From Streptomyces sp. MUM 2J (lineage in GTDB: Bacteria; Actinomycetota; Actinomycetes; Streptomycetales; Streptomycetaceae), in assembly GCF_022414535.1 (NCBI RefSeq), contig NZ_JADWYM010000010.1, forward strand, positions 62,001-126,000: 64,000 nt of DNA, in the 5' to 3' direction. A program made the position numbers and the translations under genes. A model generated the notes under the pieces. The model was given only the letters and a program-made list of their open reading frames with translations. It searched no databases and had not been told where the DNA came from. Below are positions 16,690-24,708 of this stretch, piece after piece (positions within the stretch are counted from its first letter, which is position 1; each line of letters opens with the position of its first letter).

Positions 16690-16980
16690 ATCGTGGTGGG
16701 GTGCGGGCATCCCGGGCGGGACCGCGTTGCGCCGCCCGGCCGAGCAACTTCGCCCGGGCGGGAGCGAGCGGCGGGCGCGCGGCCCGGGGACGCGGTGGCG
16801 GGACGTGCGTTGCCGGGGCCCCGGCAACGGGAAGCGCGGTGCCGGAAAGCCGCCGTGCCGGGGACCACGAGGCCACAGGACGGGGTGCCGAGGGCCGCGG
16901 TGCCGGGAAGCGCGCTGGTCCCGCACCAGGGGTGCGGGACCAGTGTGGCCGGCGGGGTGCCGGCGAAGGCATGATCCGCC
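16690..16980. repeat. low-complexity intergenic segment rich in GTGCCGGG
   Basis: Between the antiporter and the solute-binding gene the DNA repeats short GTGCCGGG/GTGCCGAG words every 15-30 bases, and includes a perfect 20-base palindrome (16809-16828: GTTGCCGGGG plus its complement). No reading frame in it has real coding character. The remaining part of the gap, 16411-16690, shows no gene either. Confidence 0.45.
16915..16943 (-). terminator. terminator of the solute-binding protein gene
   Basis: CTGGTCCCGCACC and its complement form a perfect 13-bp stem with an AGG triloop, 39 bases beyond the stop of the minus-strand gene at 16982. Confidence 0.7.
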
Positions 16981-16981
16981 G

Positions 16982-18538
16982 TCAGATCCAGTTCAGGGTC
17001 CACAGCCGGAACACGCCGCTGCCGTCCGTCAGGTACTGGCCGCCACCGACGTCCTCGCTGGTGACGACGTACTCCTTGCTCTGCCAGAGCGGGATGGCCG
17101 GGACGTCCTCGGCGATGTCCTCCTGCAGCGTGCGGAAGTCGTCGGCGGCCCGGCCGCGGTCGGCGTACTGCTGAGAGGACTTGATCAGCCGGTCGACGGC
17201 CTTGCTGCTGTATCCGGTGTTCATCGTGCCGTCGGTACCGACAAGGGGCCCGGCGAAGGTGTCCGGGTCCGGGTAGTCGGCGACCCAGCCGACGGCGTAG
17301 GCGTCGAGTTTGCCGGTGGCCCAGCGCTTCTGGAAGTCGGTCCACTTGTAGCCCTTGACCGTCACCCTGAACAGTCCGGACTCCTCCAGCTGGCGCTTGA
17401 TCTCCTTCGCCTCCTGCGCGACGGTGCCGCTGCCGGTGCCGTAGCCGTAGGTGAACCGGACGGGCAGCTCGACGCCGGCCTCGGTGAGCAGCTCGCGCGC
17501 CTTGTCCGCGTCCCGCTTCGGGTAGGCGTCGAAGAACGACGTGGTGTGGCCGACCAGTCCGGTCGGGATCAGCGAGTAGAGCGGATCCACGGTGCCGTCG
17601 TACACGGTGGCGGCCAGGCGCTCCCGGTCGATCAGCCAGGCGATGGCCCGGCGGACGCGGGTGTCGTGCAGCGGGGAGTCCTTGCGGGTGTTGAAGTACA
17701 GGTTGCGGATGTCGGAGCTGTCGGCCTCGGAGACCCGCTTGCCCGGGTCGCTCGGGTTGAGGCCGGCCAGGATGTCCGGCGGGAGCTGCCGGGTGGCGAC
17801 CTGGACCTCCTTGGCCTCCCAGGCCGTGTTCAGCGCCTTGGGGTCCGCGTAGTACCGCAGCTCCACGGGGTTGCCGGCTGTCTTGGCGGCGCCCTTGTAG
17901 TGCGAGTTGGGCGACAGCTGCGCCGAGGAGCCCTTGTCGTACGACGTGAGCGTGTACGGCCCGGTGCCGTCGACGCCCGAGTCGGTGCGCAGTACGCCGG
18001 CCGGGTAGCGCTCGGAGTCCACGATGGAGCCGGCGCCGGTGGCCACCTTGAACGGCCAGGTCGCGTCCGGCGATGCCAGGTGGAAGGTCACCTTCAGCCC
18101 CTTGGCGTCCACCGAGGCGAGGGTGGAGAGCAGGGCGGCCGGACCGACGTCGGAGTTGATCTTCTTGACCCGGTCGAAGGAGAACTTCACGTCCTGCGCC
18201 GTCACTTGACGCCCGCTGGGGAAGGTCAGCCCCTCCCGCAGGGTGCAGCGGTACGTCGTCAGGCTGCCGGCGTCGAAGGAGCAGCTCGTGGCCGCGTCCG
18301 GGACCGGCTGGATGCCGCCGGGCTCGTAGGTCAGCAGCGACTGGTAGACGTTGCTGAACAGGGCCCATGAGCCGGCGTCGTAGGCGCCGGCCGGGTCGAG
18401 CGACGTGATGCTGTCCGTCGTACCGACCACGATGGTCTTGCCGTTGCCCTGTTCGGACGGCAGCAGTTGCCAGCCGCCCACGGCGGCGGCCGTCAGGACC
18501 AGTACCGCCAACAGGATCCGCATGCGAAGCGATCGCAT
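16982..18538 (-). CDS. ABC transporter family 5 (oligopeptide-type) substrate-binding protein
   Basis: Extracytoplasmic solute-binding protein of the OppA/DppA class, 518 aa. After an N-terminal helix (RILLAVLVLTAAAVGGWQLL) come the family features: IVVGTTDSITSLDPAGAYD, LREGLTFPSGRQVTAQDVKFSFDRV split over two strands, and NGYSSKAVDRLIK-like C-terminal lobe text (NTGYSSKAVDRLI). No lipobox cysteine is seen at the end of the helix, which is unusual for a Gram-positive binding protein; it may stay anchored by an uncleaved helix. The ATG at 18536-18538 has GGGAGG about 11 bases away. No permease or ATPase gene is adjacent, so it is an orphan binding protein that could serve a distant Opp/Dpp system or signal a peptide. 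Confidence 0.88.
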   Translation of the reverse strand: MRSLRMRILLAVLVLTAAAVGGWQLLPSEQGNGKTIVVGTTDSITSLDPAGAYDAGSWALFSNVYQSLLTYEPGGIQPVPDAATSCSFDAGSLTTYRCTLREGLTFPSGRQVTAQDVKFSFDRVKKINSDVGPAALLSTLASVDAKGLKVTFHLASPDATWPFKVATGAGSIVDSERYPAGVLRTDSGVDGTGPYTLTSYDKGSSAQLSPNSHYKGAAKTAGNPVELRYYADPKALNTAWEAKEVQVATRQLPPDILAGLNPSDPGKRVSEADSSDIRNLYFNTRKDSPLHDTRVRRAIAWLIDRERLAATVYDGTVDPLYSLIPTGLVGHTTSFFDAYPKRDADKARELLTEAGVELPVRFTYGYGTGSGTVAQEAKEIKRQLEESGLFRVTVKGYKWTDFQKRWATGKLDAYAVGWVADYPDPDTFAGPLVGTDGTMNTGYSSKAVDRLIKSSQQYADRGRAADDFRTLQEDIAEDVPAIPLWQSKEYVVTSEDVGGGQYLTDGSGVFRLWTLNWI

Positions 18539-19027
18539 GAGTAGTTGTCCTCCCCGGCCCGGAACGGGCCCCGCGTGCGTGCCACTCCCCCGTGGCGGCC
18601 ACCTCCCCTGGTGGCGTCGCTCACCCAATCACGCAGCCTTCACATACAGGAAAGCAGGTCTGTTGAAACAAAAAATACCGTTTCGGCGGGGCATCACCCC
18701 CCGCCGCCGGCCGGGCCCTTGGCGCAGCGACAGCGCGTGAAGGAGCCCTTCCCCGGTGCCGTTCCCGTCAGTTGTGCGAGAGGGGTTGCCCGCCGATGCA
18801 GGTGTTCATCAGTGCCGTCGCCCCGAGAAGGTGCGGCCGCCCGGCCTGTTCGCAACCGCCGCAGCGCCGCTTGCACCGGTGACGCGCCATCAGTTCGTCT
18901 GCGCCGGGAGCGGGTCCGCGACCGGGCCGGTGGAGGGCTGTCGCTCGTTCCCGGCGACGCGGGCTGCGCCGCGGGCACGGGCGTGGACCTGGCGGCCGTC
19001 CGGCGGGACGGCGGCGCGGGGCCCCTC
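18539..19027. other. intergenic region with one doubtful small ORF
   Basis: The first 150 bases carry the leader of the binding-protein gene, including a locally A/T-rich stretch (GAAACAAAAAATACCG near 18664). A small minus-strand frame at 18768-18890 is listed separately. Otherwise I see nothing. Confidence 0.35.
18768..18890 (-). CDS. possible Cys-rich 40-aa protein
   Basis: The frame reads MARHRCKRRCGGCEQAG and ends TALMNTCIGGQPLSHN, with four cysteines including CxxC. It is basic and could bind metal. There is no ribosome site upstream of the ATG, and the same frame is open far upstream as an antisense shadow of the metallophosphoesterase gene. I list it because its composition differs from the shadows, but it may not be translated. 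Confidence 0.2.
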   Translation of the reverse strand: MARHRCKRRCGGCEQAGRPHLLGATALMNTCIGGQPLSHN

Positions 19028-20308
19028 TCAGGCGCGGCGCGAGGCCAGCTCGATCACGGTGATGTCGGACGGCGCCCCCACCCGGGTCGGCGGCCCCCAG
19101 GCACCCGCGCCGCGGGAGACGTACAGCTGCGTGTCGCCGTAGCGTTCCAGGCCCGCGACGGTGGGGTTGGCCGCCCGGGCGATCAGACTGCCGGGCCACA
19201 GCTGGCCGCCGTGGGTGTGGCCGGACAGCTGGAGGTCGACGCCGTGCCGGACGGCCTCGTGGATCTGCACGGGCTGGTGGGCGAGCAGCACGCACGCGCG
19301 CGCGGTGTCGCGGTCGCCGAGGGCGCGGGCGAAGTCGGGCCCGTGGCCCTCGCTCTCGCCCTGCACGTCGTTGACGCCGGCCAGATCGAACCAGGGCAGT
19401 TCGGTGCGGGCGTTCTCCAACGGGCGCAGACCGAGACGCCGCACCTCCTCCACCCACTGTTCGGCGCCGGAGAAGTACTCGTGGTTGCCGGTGACGAAGA
19501 AGCTGCCATGACGTGCCGTCAGCTGCGTGAGCGGGGCGGCCGCCGGGCCGAGGTCCTTGACGCTGCCGTCGACCAGGTCGCCGACGACGGCGATCAGGTC
19601 GGGCCGGGTGGCGTTGATCGTGTCGACGACCTTCTGCGCGAAGCCGCGGCCCAGCACCGGGCTGAGGTGGATGTCGCTGACCACGGCGATGCGGTACCCG
19701 TGGGCGGCCCGCGGCAGTTTGGCCAGCGGTACGGTGACCCGCTTCACGGACGGTCCGCGCAGCACGCCGTAGGTACCGTAGCCGACCGTGCCGACGGCCG
19801 CGGCGGCCGCGGTGCCGGCGACCACGCGGGAGACGAACAGCCGGCGGGTGGGGTCGGCCGGGGGCTGCGGGGGCGGCGGCTGCGGCGCCGGTTCCCTCGG
19901 TGCGGACTCCCTCGGTGCGGACTCCCTCGGCGGCACTCCCGCCGGGACGGGCGCCGCGCTCGGCAGGACCGCCCCGGCGGTACGGGCCTGCCGAGCCGGC
20001 AGGCGCCGCAGCAGCGGCCGGAGGGCCTCACCGGCCAGGACGGCCAGCAGCAGGTACAGCGACAGGGCCAGCCACAGGAAGCCCGGCCAGGCCAGGACCC
20101 GCTGGAGGAGGAAGGGGGCGCCGGTGCGTTCGGCGACCAGCGCGCCGACGGCGGACGCCCAGCCGGCCGCGAGGACCAGCGCGCCCGCGCGGCGCACCGG
20201 GCCCGGACCGCGGGTGGTGTCCCGGACCAGGCGCCGCCACAGGTAGAGGTTGGCCGTCCCGAGGACGGCCAGGACGAGCAGCGCGGCCAGCAGGAAGACG
20301 ATGATCAC
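19028..20308 (-). CDS. membrane-bound calcineurin-type metallophosphoesterase (YkuE-like)
   Basis: Four or so N-terminal membrane helices (IIVFLLAALLVLAVLGTANL to LWLALSLYLLLAVLAGEALR) precede a Pro-rich linker and a Tat-like RRLFVSRVVAGTAAAAAVG segment near residue 150. The catalytic domain then shows all metallophosphoesterase blocks: VVSDIHLSPV, VGDLVDGS, TGNHEYFSG, LLAHQP and SGHTHGGQLWPG, which provide the Asp, His and Asn ligands of the dimetal site. Family members act at the membrane on phosphoesters, for example in lipid or teichoic-acid turnover; the substrate here is unknown. It lies 63 bases upstream-to-downstream of the small membrane protein gene at 20372, both on the minus strand. 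Confidence 0.9.
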   Translation of the reverse strand: MIIVFLLAALLVLAVLGTANLYLWRRLVRDTTRGPGPVRRAGALVLAAGWASAVGALVAERTGAPFLLQRVLAWPGFLWLALSLYLLLAVLAGEALRPLLRRLPARQARTAGAVLPSAAPVPAGVPPRESAPRESAPREPAPQPPPPQPPADPTRRLFVSRVVAGTAAAAAVGTVGYGTYGVLRGPSVKRVTVPLAKLPRAAHGYRIAVVSDIHLSPVLGRGFAQKVVDTINATRPDLIAVVGDLVDGSVKDLGPAAAPLTQLTARHGSFFVTGNHEYFSGAEQWVEEVRRLGLRPLENARTELPWFDLAGVNDVQGESEGHGPDFARALGDRDTARACVLLAHQPVQIHEAVRHGVDLQLSGHTHGGQLWPGSLIARAANPTVAGLERYGDTQLYVSRGAGAWGPPTRVGAPSDITVIELASRRA

Positions 20309-20371
20309 TGTGACGTCCGCCCCGTTCCCCTGTCCTTGCGTGCCTTTCCTGCGCCTGCCGTCGAGCCGGCG

Positions 20372-20611
20372 CTATGACGCGCGGCGCAGTGCGCGCAGTC
20401 CGCGCAACCCGATGACCCCGATGGCCGTCCCCAATACGAAGGAAACGACGGCGAGCAGCAGGTGCACCCAGAAGTACGCCGTGGGGTGGCCGTCGTCGAA
20501 CGCGAGCCCGCTGCTGTCCTTGACGAGGTTTTTGACGAAAGTGACCCAGATGACCCAGCTCCACACCCCGAAGGCGAGCAGGAACCAGGAGACGGGGCGG
20601 CTGAGCTTCAT
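20372..20611 (-). CDS. small membrane protein, 79 aa
   Basis: Two membrane helices: PVSWFLLAFGVWSWVIWVTF and VHLLLAVVSFVLGTAIGVIG, separated by a polar loop KDSSGLAFDDGHPTAYFW. The protein ends RGLRALRRAS, a positive-inside tail. It is conserved in Streptomyces in my recollection but has no assigned function. It is divergent from the carboxypeptidase gene (112-base gap) and precedes the metallophosphoesterase in the same direction, so the two may be cotranscribed. Confidence 0.75.
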   Translation of the reverse strand: MKLSRPVSWFLLAFGVWSWVIWVTFVKNLVKDSSGLAFDDGHPTAYFWVHLLLAVVSFVLGTAIGVIGLRGLRALRRAS

Positions 20612-20723
20612 ACGTTCAGTATCACCGCCGGGTCTGCGCCGCCGTCCCCGGGGTGGGGCGCGCGGGGCCGATCGGGGCGGGGTGCCTGGGACCGCGCGGG
20701 GCGCGGCGGGTACGTTCTCGGTC

Positions 20724-22010
20724 GTGCCCGCACCCACGAAGAGCCTCGGGCGATCCCTGCTGGTCGCCTCCGCCGCCCTGCTGTCCCTGCCGCTGACCGC
20801 CCCGGCGGCCCTGGCGGCCCCGAGCCCGAGCCCGAGCTCTTCGGCAAGCCCTTCGGCGACTCCGCCGGCCGGCATGTCGACCGTGGGCGGTGTGCGTCTG
20901 GGACGGCCGGGCACCCAGGTCGACCCGGCCGCCGGTGTGCCGGTCATCCCCAAGGACATCAGCGCCCGTTCGTGGATCGTCGCCGACGCCGAGTCCGGCG
21001 AGGTGCTCGGCTCCCACAACGCGCACTGGCGGCTGGCCCCGGCGAGCACGCTGAAGATGCTGTTCGCCGACACGGTGCTGCCGAAGTTCCCGAGCACCGT
21101 GAAGCACCGGGTGACCGCCGACGACCTGGCGGGCATCGGCGCCGGCTCCAGCATGGTCGGGATAAAGGAGAACGAGACCTACACCGTCCACGACCTGTGG
21201 CTCGGGGTGTTCCTGCGGTCCGGCAACGACGCCGTGCACGTGCTGTCGGCGATGAACGGGGGCGTCACCGAGACCGTCCGGGAGATGAACGAGCACGCCG
21301 AGGAGCTCCAGGCCCTCGACACGCACGTGGTCACCCCCGACGGCTACGACGCCGAGAAGCAGGTCTCCTCCGCCTACGACCTGACCCTGTTCGCCCGTTC
21401 CGGGCTGCAGAAGAAGGACTTCCGCGAGTACTGCTCGACGGTGCGCGCCCAGTTCCCCGGGGAGACGAAGAAGGACGAGGAGGGCAGGGAGTCCCGCAAG
21501 TCCTTCGAGATCCAGAACACCAACCGGCTGCTGAGCGGCACGGATTCCGACACCCCGGTCTACCAGGGCATCGCGGGGGTGAAGAACGGCTACACCACCA
21601 ACGCGGGCAACACGTTCACCGGCGTCGCCGAACGGAACGGCCATGTGCTGCTCGTCACGGTGATGCACCCGGAGAAGCACGACCACAACGAGGCCTACAA
21701 GGAGACCGCCCAGCTCTTCGACTGGGGCTTCCAGGCGGTCGGCAAGGTGAAGCCGGTGGGCGAGCTGGTGGCGCCGAGGGGTGCGCAGTCCGGCGCCCGG
21801 GCCGGCGCGGACGCCTCCCCCGGCACGACGGGCGACGCCGGCGACGGGTCGGCGGCGCCCGCGCACGCCGGCACCGCCACGGGCCGCGGCGCCGGCGGTG
21901 CCGGGATCGCGATGGCGATCACCGGCGGGGTGCTGGTGCTGCTCGCGGGCGGCGTGTTCCTGGTCAACCGTCGTTGGCCGCTGCCGGATCTGGTACGTCG
22001 CCACCGGTGA
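20724..22010 (+). CDS. D-alanyl-D-alanine carboxypeptidase (penicillin-binding protein, S11 family)
   Basis: Trims the terminal D-Ala from peptidoglycan stem peptides outside the membrane. A signal peptide (LLVASAALLSLPLTAPAALA) is followed by a Ser/Pro linker. Active-site motifs are SxxK in APASTLKMLF, SGN in FLRSGNDAVHV, and KNG in GVKNGYTTNAGN in place of the commoner KTG. The C-terminus has an Ala/Gly-rich linker and one membrane helix (GIAMAITGGVLVLLAGGVFL) ending in basic residues, so the enzyme is anchored by its C-terminus. The GTG at 20724 sits 7 bases after TACGTT and has no ribosome site, so a leaderless mRNA is likely. Its last 47 bases overlap the convergent YihY gene. Confidence 0.93.
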   Translation: MPAPTKSLGRSLLVASAALLSLPLTAPAALAAPSPSPSSSASPSATPPAGMSTVGGVRLGRPGTQVDPAAGVPVIPKDISARSWIVADAESGEVLGSHNAHWRLAPASTLKMLFADTVLPKFPSTVKHRVTADDLAGIGAGSSMVGIKENETYTVHDLWLGVFLRSGNDAVHVLSAMNGGVTETVREMNEHAEELQALDTHVVTPDGYDAEKQVSSAYDLTLFARSGLQKKDFREYCSTVRAQFPGETKKDEEGRESRKSFEIQNTNRLLSGTDSDTPVYQGIAGVKNGYTTNAGNTFTGVAERNGHVLLVTVMHPEKHDHNEAYKETAQLFDWGFQAVGKVKPVGELVAPRGAQSGARAGADASPGTTGDAGDGSAAPAHAGTATGRGAGGAGIAMAITGGVLVLLAGGVFLVNRRWPLPDLVRRHR

Positions 22011-22944
22011 CGGCGTCCGCTGCGATCTCGGGAGCCTCTGCGTTCTCGGCGTCTTCGGCGTCTTCGGCCTCCCCGGCGCCGCCGGCGTCCTCGGCCGTCC
22101 TGCTCGGCGTGGCCGTCCAGGAGGCGGAGTACAGCACCAGTCTCGAGGTGAAGTTGATCCACAGCAGCAGCGCCACGGGCACGCCGAACGCGCCGTACAT
22201 GCTCTTCGCCGCCACACCCTGGATGTAGCTGCTGAGCAGCAGCTTGAGCAGTTCGAACCCGACCGCGCCGATCAGCGCCGCCACGACCAGGCGCCGCCGC
22301 GGCGGTTCGACACCGGGCAGCAGCGTCAGCACGTACAGCAGGAGCAGGAAGTCGGCGAGCACGGCGACGGCGAACGCGGCGATGTGCAGCAGGATGCCGC
22401 CCCAGCCGGACCGGTCGATGCCGAGCTGGTCGGTGATCCAGCCGATCAGCGCCGAGGCGACGGTGGAGGCGGCGAGGGTGACCAGGACGGCGCCGCCGAA
22501 GCCGAGCAGGACACCCATGTCCTTGGCCTTGCCCAGGAACACGTTCTGCTCCTCGTCCGGCAGCTCCCACACCGCGCGCAGGCAGTCCCGCATCTGGCCG
22601 ACCCAGCCGATACCGGTGAGCAGCAGCAGGACGCCGGCGATGAGGCCGACGGTACCGGCGTTGTCGACGAGGCCGCCGATGTCGAGCTGGTCGGAGATGC
22701 CGGGCACCTGATCGGCGATCTTGTCCTGGAGGTCCTGCGTCTGGGCGTCGCTGAGCGTGGCGGCGGCGATCGCGGCGGCCAGGGTGAGCAGCGGGAAGAG
22801 CGCCACGAAGCTGATGAACGTCATCGCCGCGGCCAGTCGCGTCCACTTCACCCGGCTCAGGCGCTCGTACGAGCGCCACGCGTGCGTGGCCATCGCGCGC
22901 GGCACGTAGGGCCCGATGACGGGGAGCTTCTTCAGCCAGTCCAT
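21964..22944 (-). CDS. YihY/BrkB family inner-membrane protein
   Basis: Six membrane helices in the YihY (formerly BrkB/RNase BN-like) arrangement: AAAMTFISFVALFPLLTLAAAI at the first, then TVGLIAGVLLLLTGIGWVGQ, the conserved stretch MRDCLRAVWELPDEEQNVF, and near the end the family hallmark KSMYGAFGVPVALLLWINFT. Function is not settled; the older ribonuclease assignment is not accepted. The C-terminal 45 residues are an Ala/Glu/Asp-rich tail built on short repeats (EDAEDAENAEAPE), encoded by repeated GCGTCTTCG words. This tail is antisense to the end of the carboxypeptidase gene by 47 bases. Confidence 0.9.
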   Translation of the reverse strand: MDWLKKLPVIGPYVPRAMATHAWRSYERLSRVKWTRLAAAMTFISFVALFPLLTLAAAIAAATLSDAQTQDLQDKIADQVPGISDQLDIGGLVDNAGTVGLIAGVLLLLTGIGWVGQMRDCLRAVWELPDEEQNVFLGKAKDMGVLLGFGGAVLVTLAASTVASALIGWITDQLGIDRSGWGGILLHIAAFAVAVLADFLLLLYVLTLLPGVEPPRRRLVVAALIGAVGFELLKLLLSSYIQGVAAKSMYGAFGVPVALLLWINFTSRLVLYSASWTATPSRTAEDAGGAGEAEDAEDAENAEAPEIAADAVTGGDVPDPAAANDG

Positions 22945-22985
22945 GATCCGCTTCTCCCCTGCTCATGTCCCACCCATGTCCCTGT

Positions 22986-23083
22986 TCCCCCGGATCCCGC
23001 CCCGCCTCAGTCTCCCCGAATCCCGCCCCCGCCCCATTTCTCCCCGAATCCCGCCCCGCCCCAGTTCCCCCCGAATCCCGCCG
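22986..23083. repeat. four imperfect 26-28-base tandem repeats
   Basis: The word CCGAATCCCGCC (first copy CCGGATCCCGCC) begins at 22990, 23016, 23044 and 23071, each followed by a C-rich stretch such as CCGCCCCAGTT. The block lies between the YihY and DprE1-like starts, on the upstream side of both divergent genes, so it could affect expression. Copies differ, so it is not a recent duplication. Confidence 0.6.
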
Positions 23084-23213
23084 GTGGCCGAGTTCCGCCG
23101 ACCCCCGCCCGTGGCCCGGGCGGCAGCCAATGAATCGCCCATTTCGGGGAGGCGGCGAACAAGTCACTACGCAAGTGAACCAAACCCCCTCAAACGGACG
23201 ATACCGTCGGTCC

Positions 23214-24572
23214 ATGTCTGCACCTCACACCGTCCCCGTCACCGGGTGGGGCCGCACCGCTCCCACGGCCGCCCGGCTGATCCGCCCGCGCAGCTACGAA
23301 GAGGCGGTCACCGCCGTACGGCAGTGCGGGGTCCGGGGCGGCATCGCGCGAGGGCTGGGGAGGGCGTACGGGGACGCGGCCCAGAACGCGGGCGGCGCGG
23401 TACTGGACATGACGGGCCTGGACCGCATCCACGCCATCGATGCCGACGACGGCGCCGTCCTGTGCGACGCGGGCGTCTCCCTGCACCGGCTGATGGAGGT
23501 GCTGCTGCCGCTCGGCTGGTTCGTGCCGGTCACCCCCGGCACCCGCCAGGTCACCGTCGGCGGCGCGGTCGGCGCGGACGTCCACGGCCGGAACCACCAC
23601 GTCTCGGGATCCTTCTCCCGCCATGTGCTGTCCTTCGAACTGCTCACGGCCGACGGCGGCGTCCACAACGTCACCCGCGACACCCCGCTGTTCGACGCCA
23701 CGTGCGGCGGCATGGGCCTGACCGGCGTCATCCTGACCGTCACCCTCCGGCTCCAGCCGGTTCAGACGGCACTGATGTCCGTCGACACGGAGCGCGCCGC
23801 CGACCTCGACGACCTGATGGCCCGGATGACCGCCACCGACCACCGCTACCGCTACTCCGTGGCCTGGATCGACCTGCTGGCGCGCGGCGCGGCCCTGGGG
23901 CGCGCGGTCCTCACCCGCGGCGACCACGCGGCCCTGGACGCCCTGCCCGAGGGCACGCACGCCCGGCGGCACCCCCTGGCCTTCCGCATCTCACGGCTGC
24001 CCGCACCGCCCCCGGTGCTGCCGGACGGGCTGCTGACCCGCCGGGCCGTGAGCTGGTTCAACGAGCTGTGGTACCGCAAGGCGCCCCGCGCGCGCACCGG
24101 CGAGCTGCAGAGGATCTCCACCTATTTCCATCCGCTCGACGGGGTGCCGCACTGGAACCGGGTCTACGGCAGAGGCGGTCTGGTGCCGTACCAGTTCGTC
24201 GTCGGGGACGGCCGGGAGGACGCCCTGCGCCGCATCGTGGGCCGTATCGCGCAGCGCCGTTTCCCGTCCTTCCCCGCCGTCCTCAAACGCTTCGGCCAGG
24301 GCGACCCGGGCTGGCTGTCCTTCCCCGTGCCCGGGTGGACGCTGGCGCTGGACGTCCCGGCCGGGCTGCCGGGCCTCGGCACGTTCCTCGACGAGCTGGA
24401 CGAGGAGGTCGCCTCGGCCGGGGGGAGGGTCTACCTGGCCCGGGACTCCCGGCTGCGCCCCGATCTGCTCGCCGCGATGTATCCGAGGCTCGACGACTTC
24501 CGGCAGCTGCGCGCGCAGCTGGACCCGCGCGGCGTGTTCGTCTCCGACCTGGCCCGCCGCCTCGCCCTGTAG
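23214..24572 (+). CDS. DprE1-like FAD-dependent oxidase (decaprenylphosphoryl-ribose 2'-oxidase family)
   Basis: VAO-type flavoprotein of 452 aa. The FAD half shows GIARGLGRAYGDAAQNAGG, VTPGTRQVTVGGAVGADVHG and RNHHVSGSFSRHVLSFELLT, whose first His matches the flavin-proximal His of mycobacterial DprE1. The C-terminal part has LSFPVPGWTLALDVP and GGRVYLARDSR, AMYPRLDDF, VSDLARRLAL. The residue at the position of mycobacterial Cys387, the benzothiazinone target, is Ala378, and the active-site Lys of the YxxKDSR motif is Arg410. The following gene is DprE2-like, so the pair probably epimerises a polyprenyl-linked pentose at C2, although Streptomyces walls lack arabinogalactan. The ATG at 23214 is favoured; the upstream frame is repeat-derived. 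Confidence 0.82.
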   Translation: MSAPHTVPVTGWGRTAPTAARLIRPRSYEEAVTAVRQCGVRGGIARGLGRAYGDAAQNAGGAVLDMTGLDRIHAIDADDGAVLCDAGVSLHRLMEVLLPLGWFVPVTPGTRQVTVGGAVGADVHGRNHHVSGSFSRHVLSFELLTADGGVHNVTRDTPLFDATCGGMGLTGVILTVTLRLQPVQTALMSVDTERAADLDDLMARMTATDHRYRYSVAWIDLLARGAALGRAVLTRGDHAALDALPEGTHARRHPLAFRISRLPAPPPVLPDGLLTRRAVSWFNELWYRKAPRARTGELQRISTYFHPLDGVPHWNRVYGRGGLVPYQFVVGDGREDALRRIVGRIAQRRFPSFPAVLKRFGQGDPGWLSFPVPGWTLALDVPAGLPGLGTFLDELDEEVASAGGRVYLARDSRLRPDLLAAMYPRLDDFRQLRAQLDPRGVFVSDLARRLAL

Positions 24573-24708
24573 GCGGCCGGCCGGCTCCCCCGACCAGTCC
24601 GATCCGCCCCGCCGGCCGCCGCGGCACGCGGCAGCCGCCGGGCACCCGGCACCACCCCAGAACCCTCCCTCACCCTCCGGGCCCTCCGGAGACGCCTCAG
24701 GAGCTGTC

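Noticed and set aside
14767..16974. 735-codon open frame antisense to the antiporter gene
   Set aside because: Asp/Gly/Arg/His-rich mirror of the membrane protein codons, with no ribosome site or family match.
18629..18700. Possible phage attachment or insertion site near the A-run
   Set aside because: No tRNA, integrase or direct repeat next to it; the A/T-rich bases fit a promoter or leader.
22986..23083. CRISPR array
   Set aside because: The units are imperfect, only four, with no distinct spacers and no cas genes in the window.
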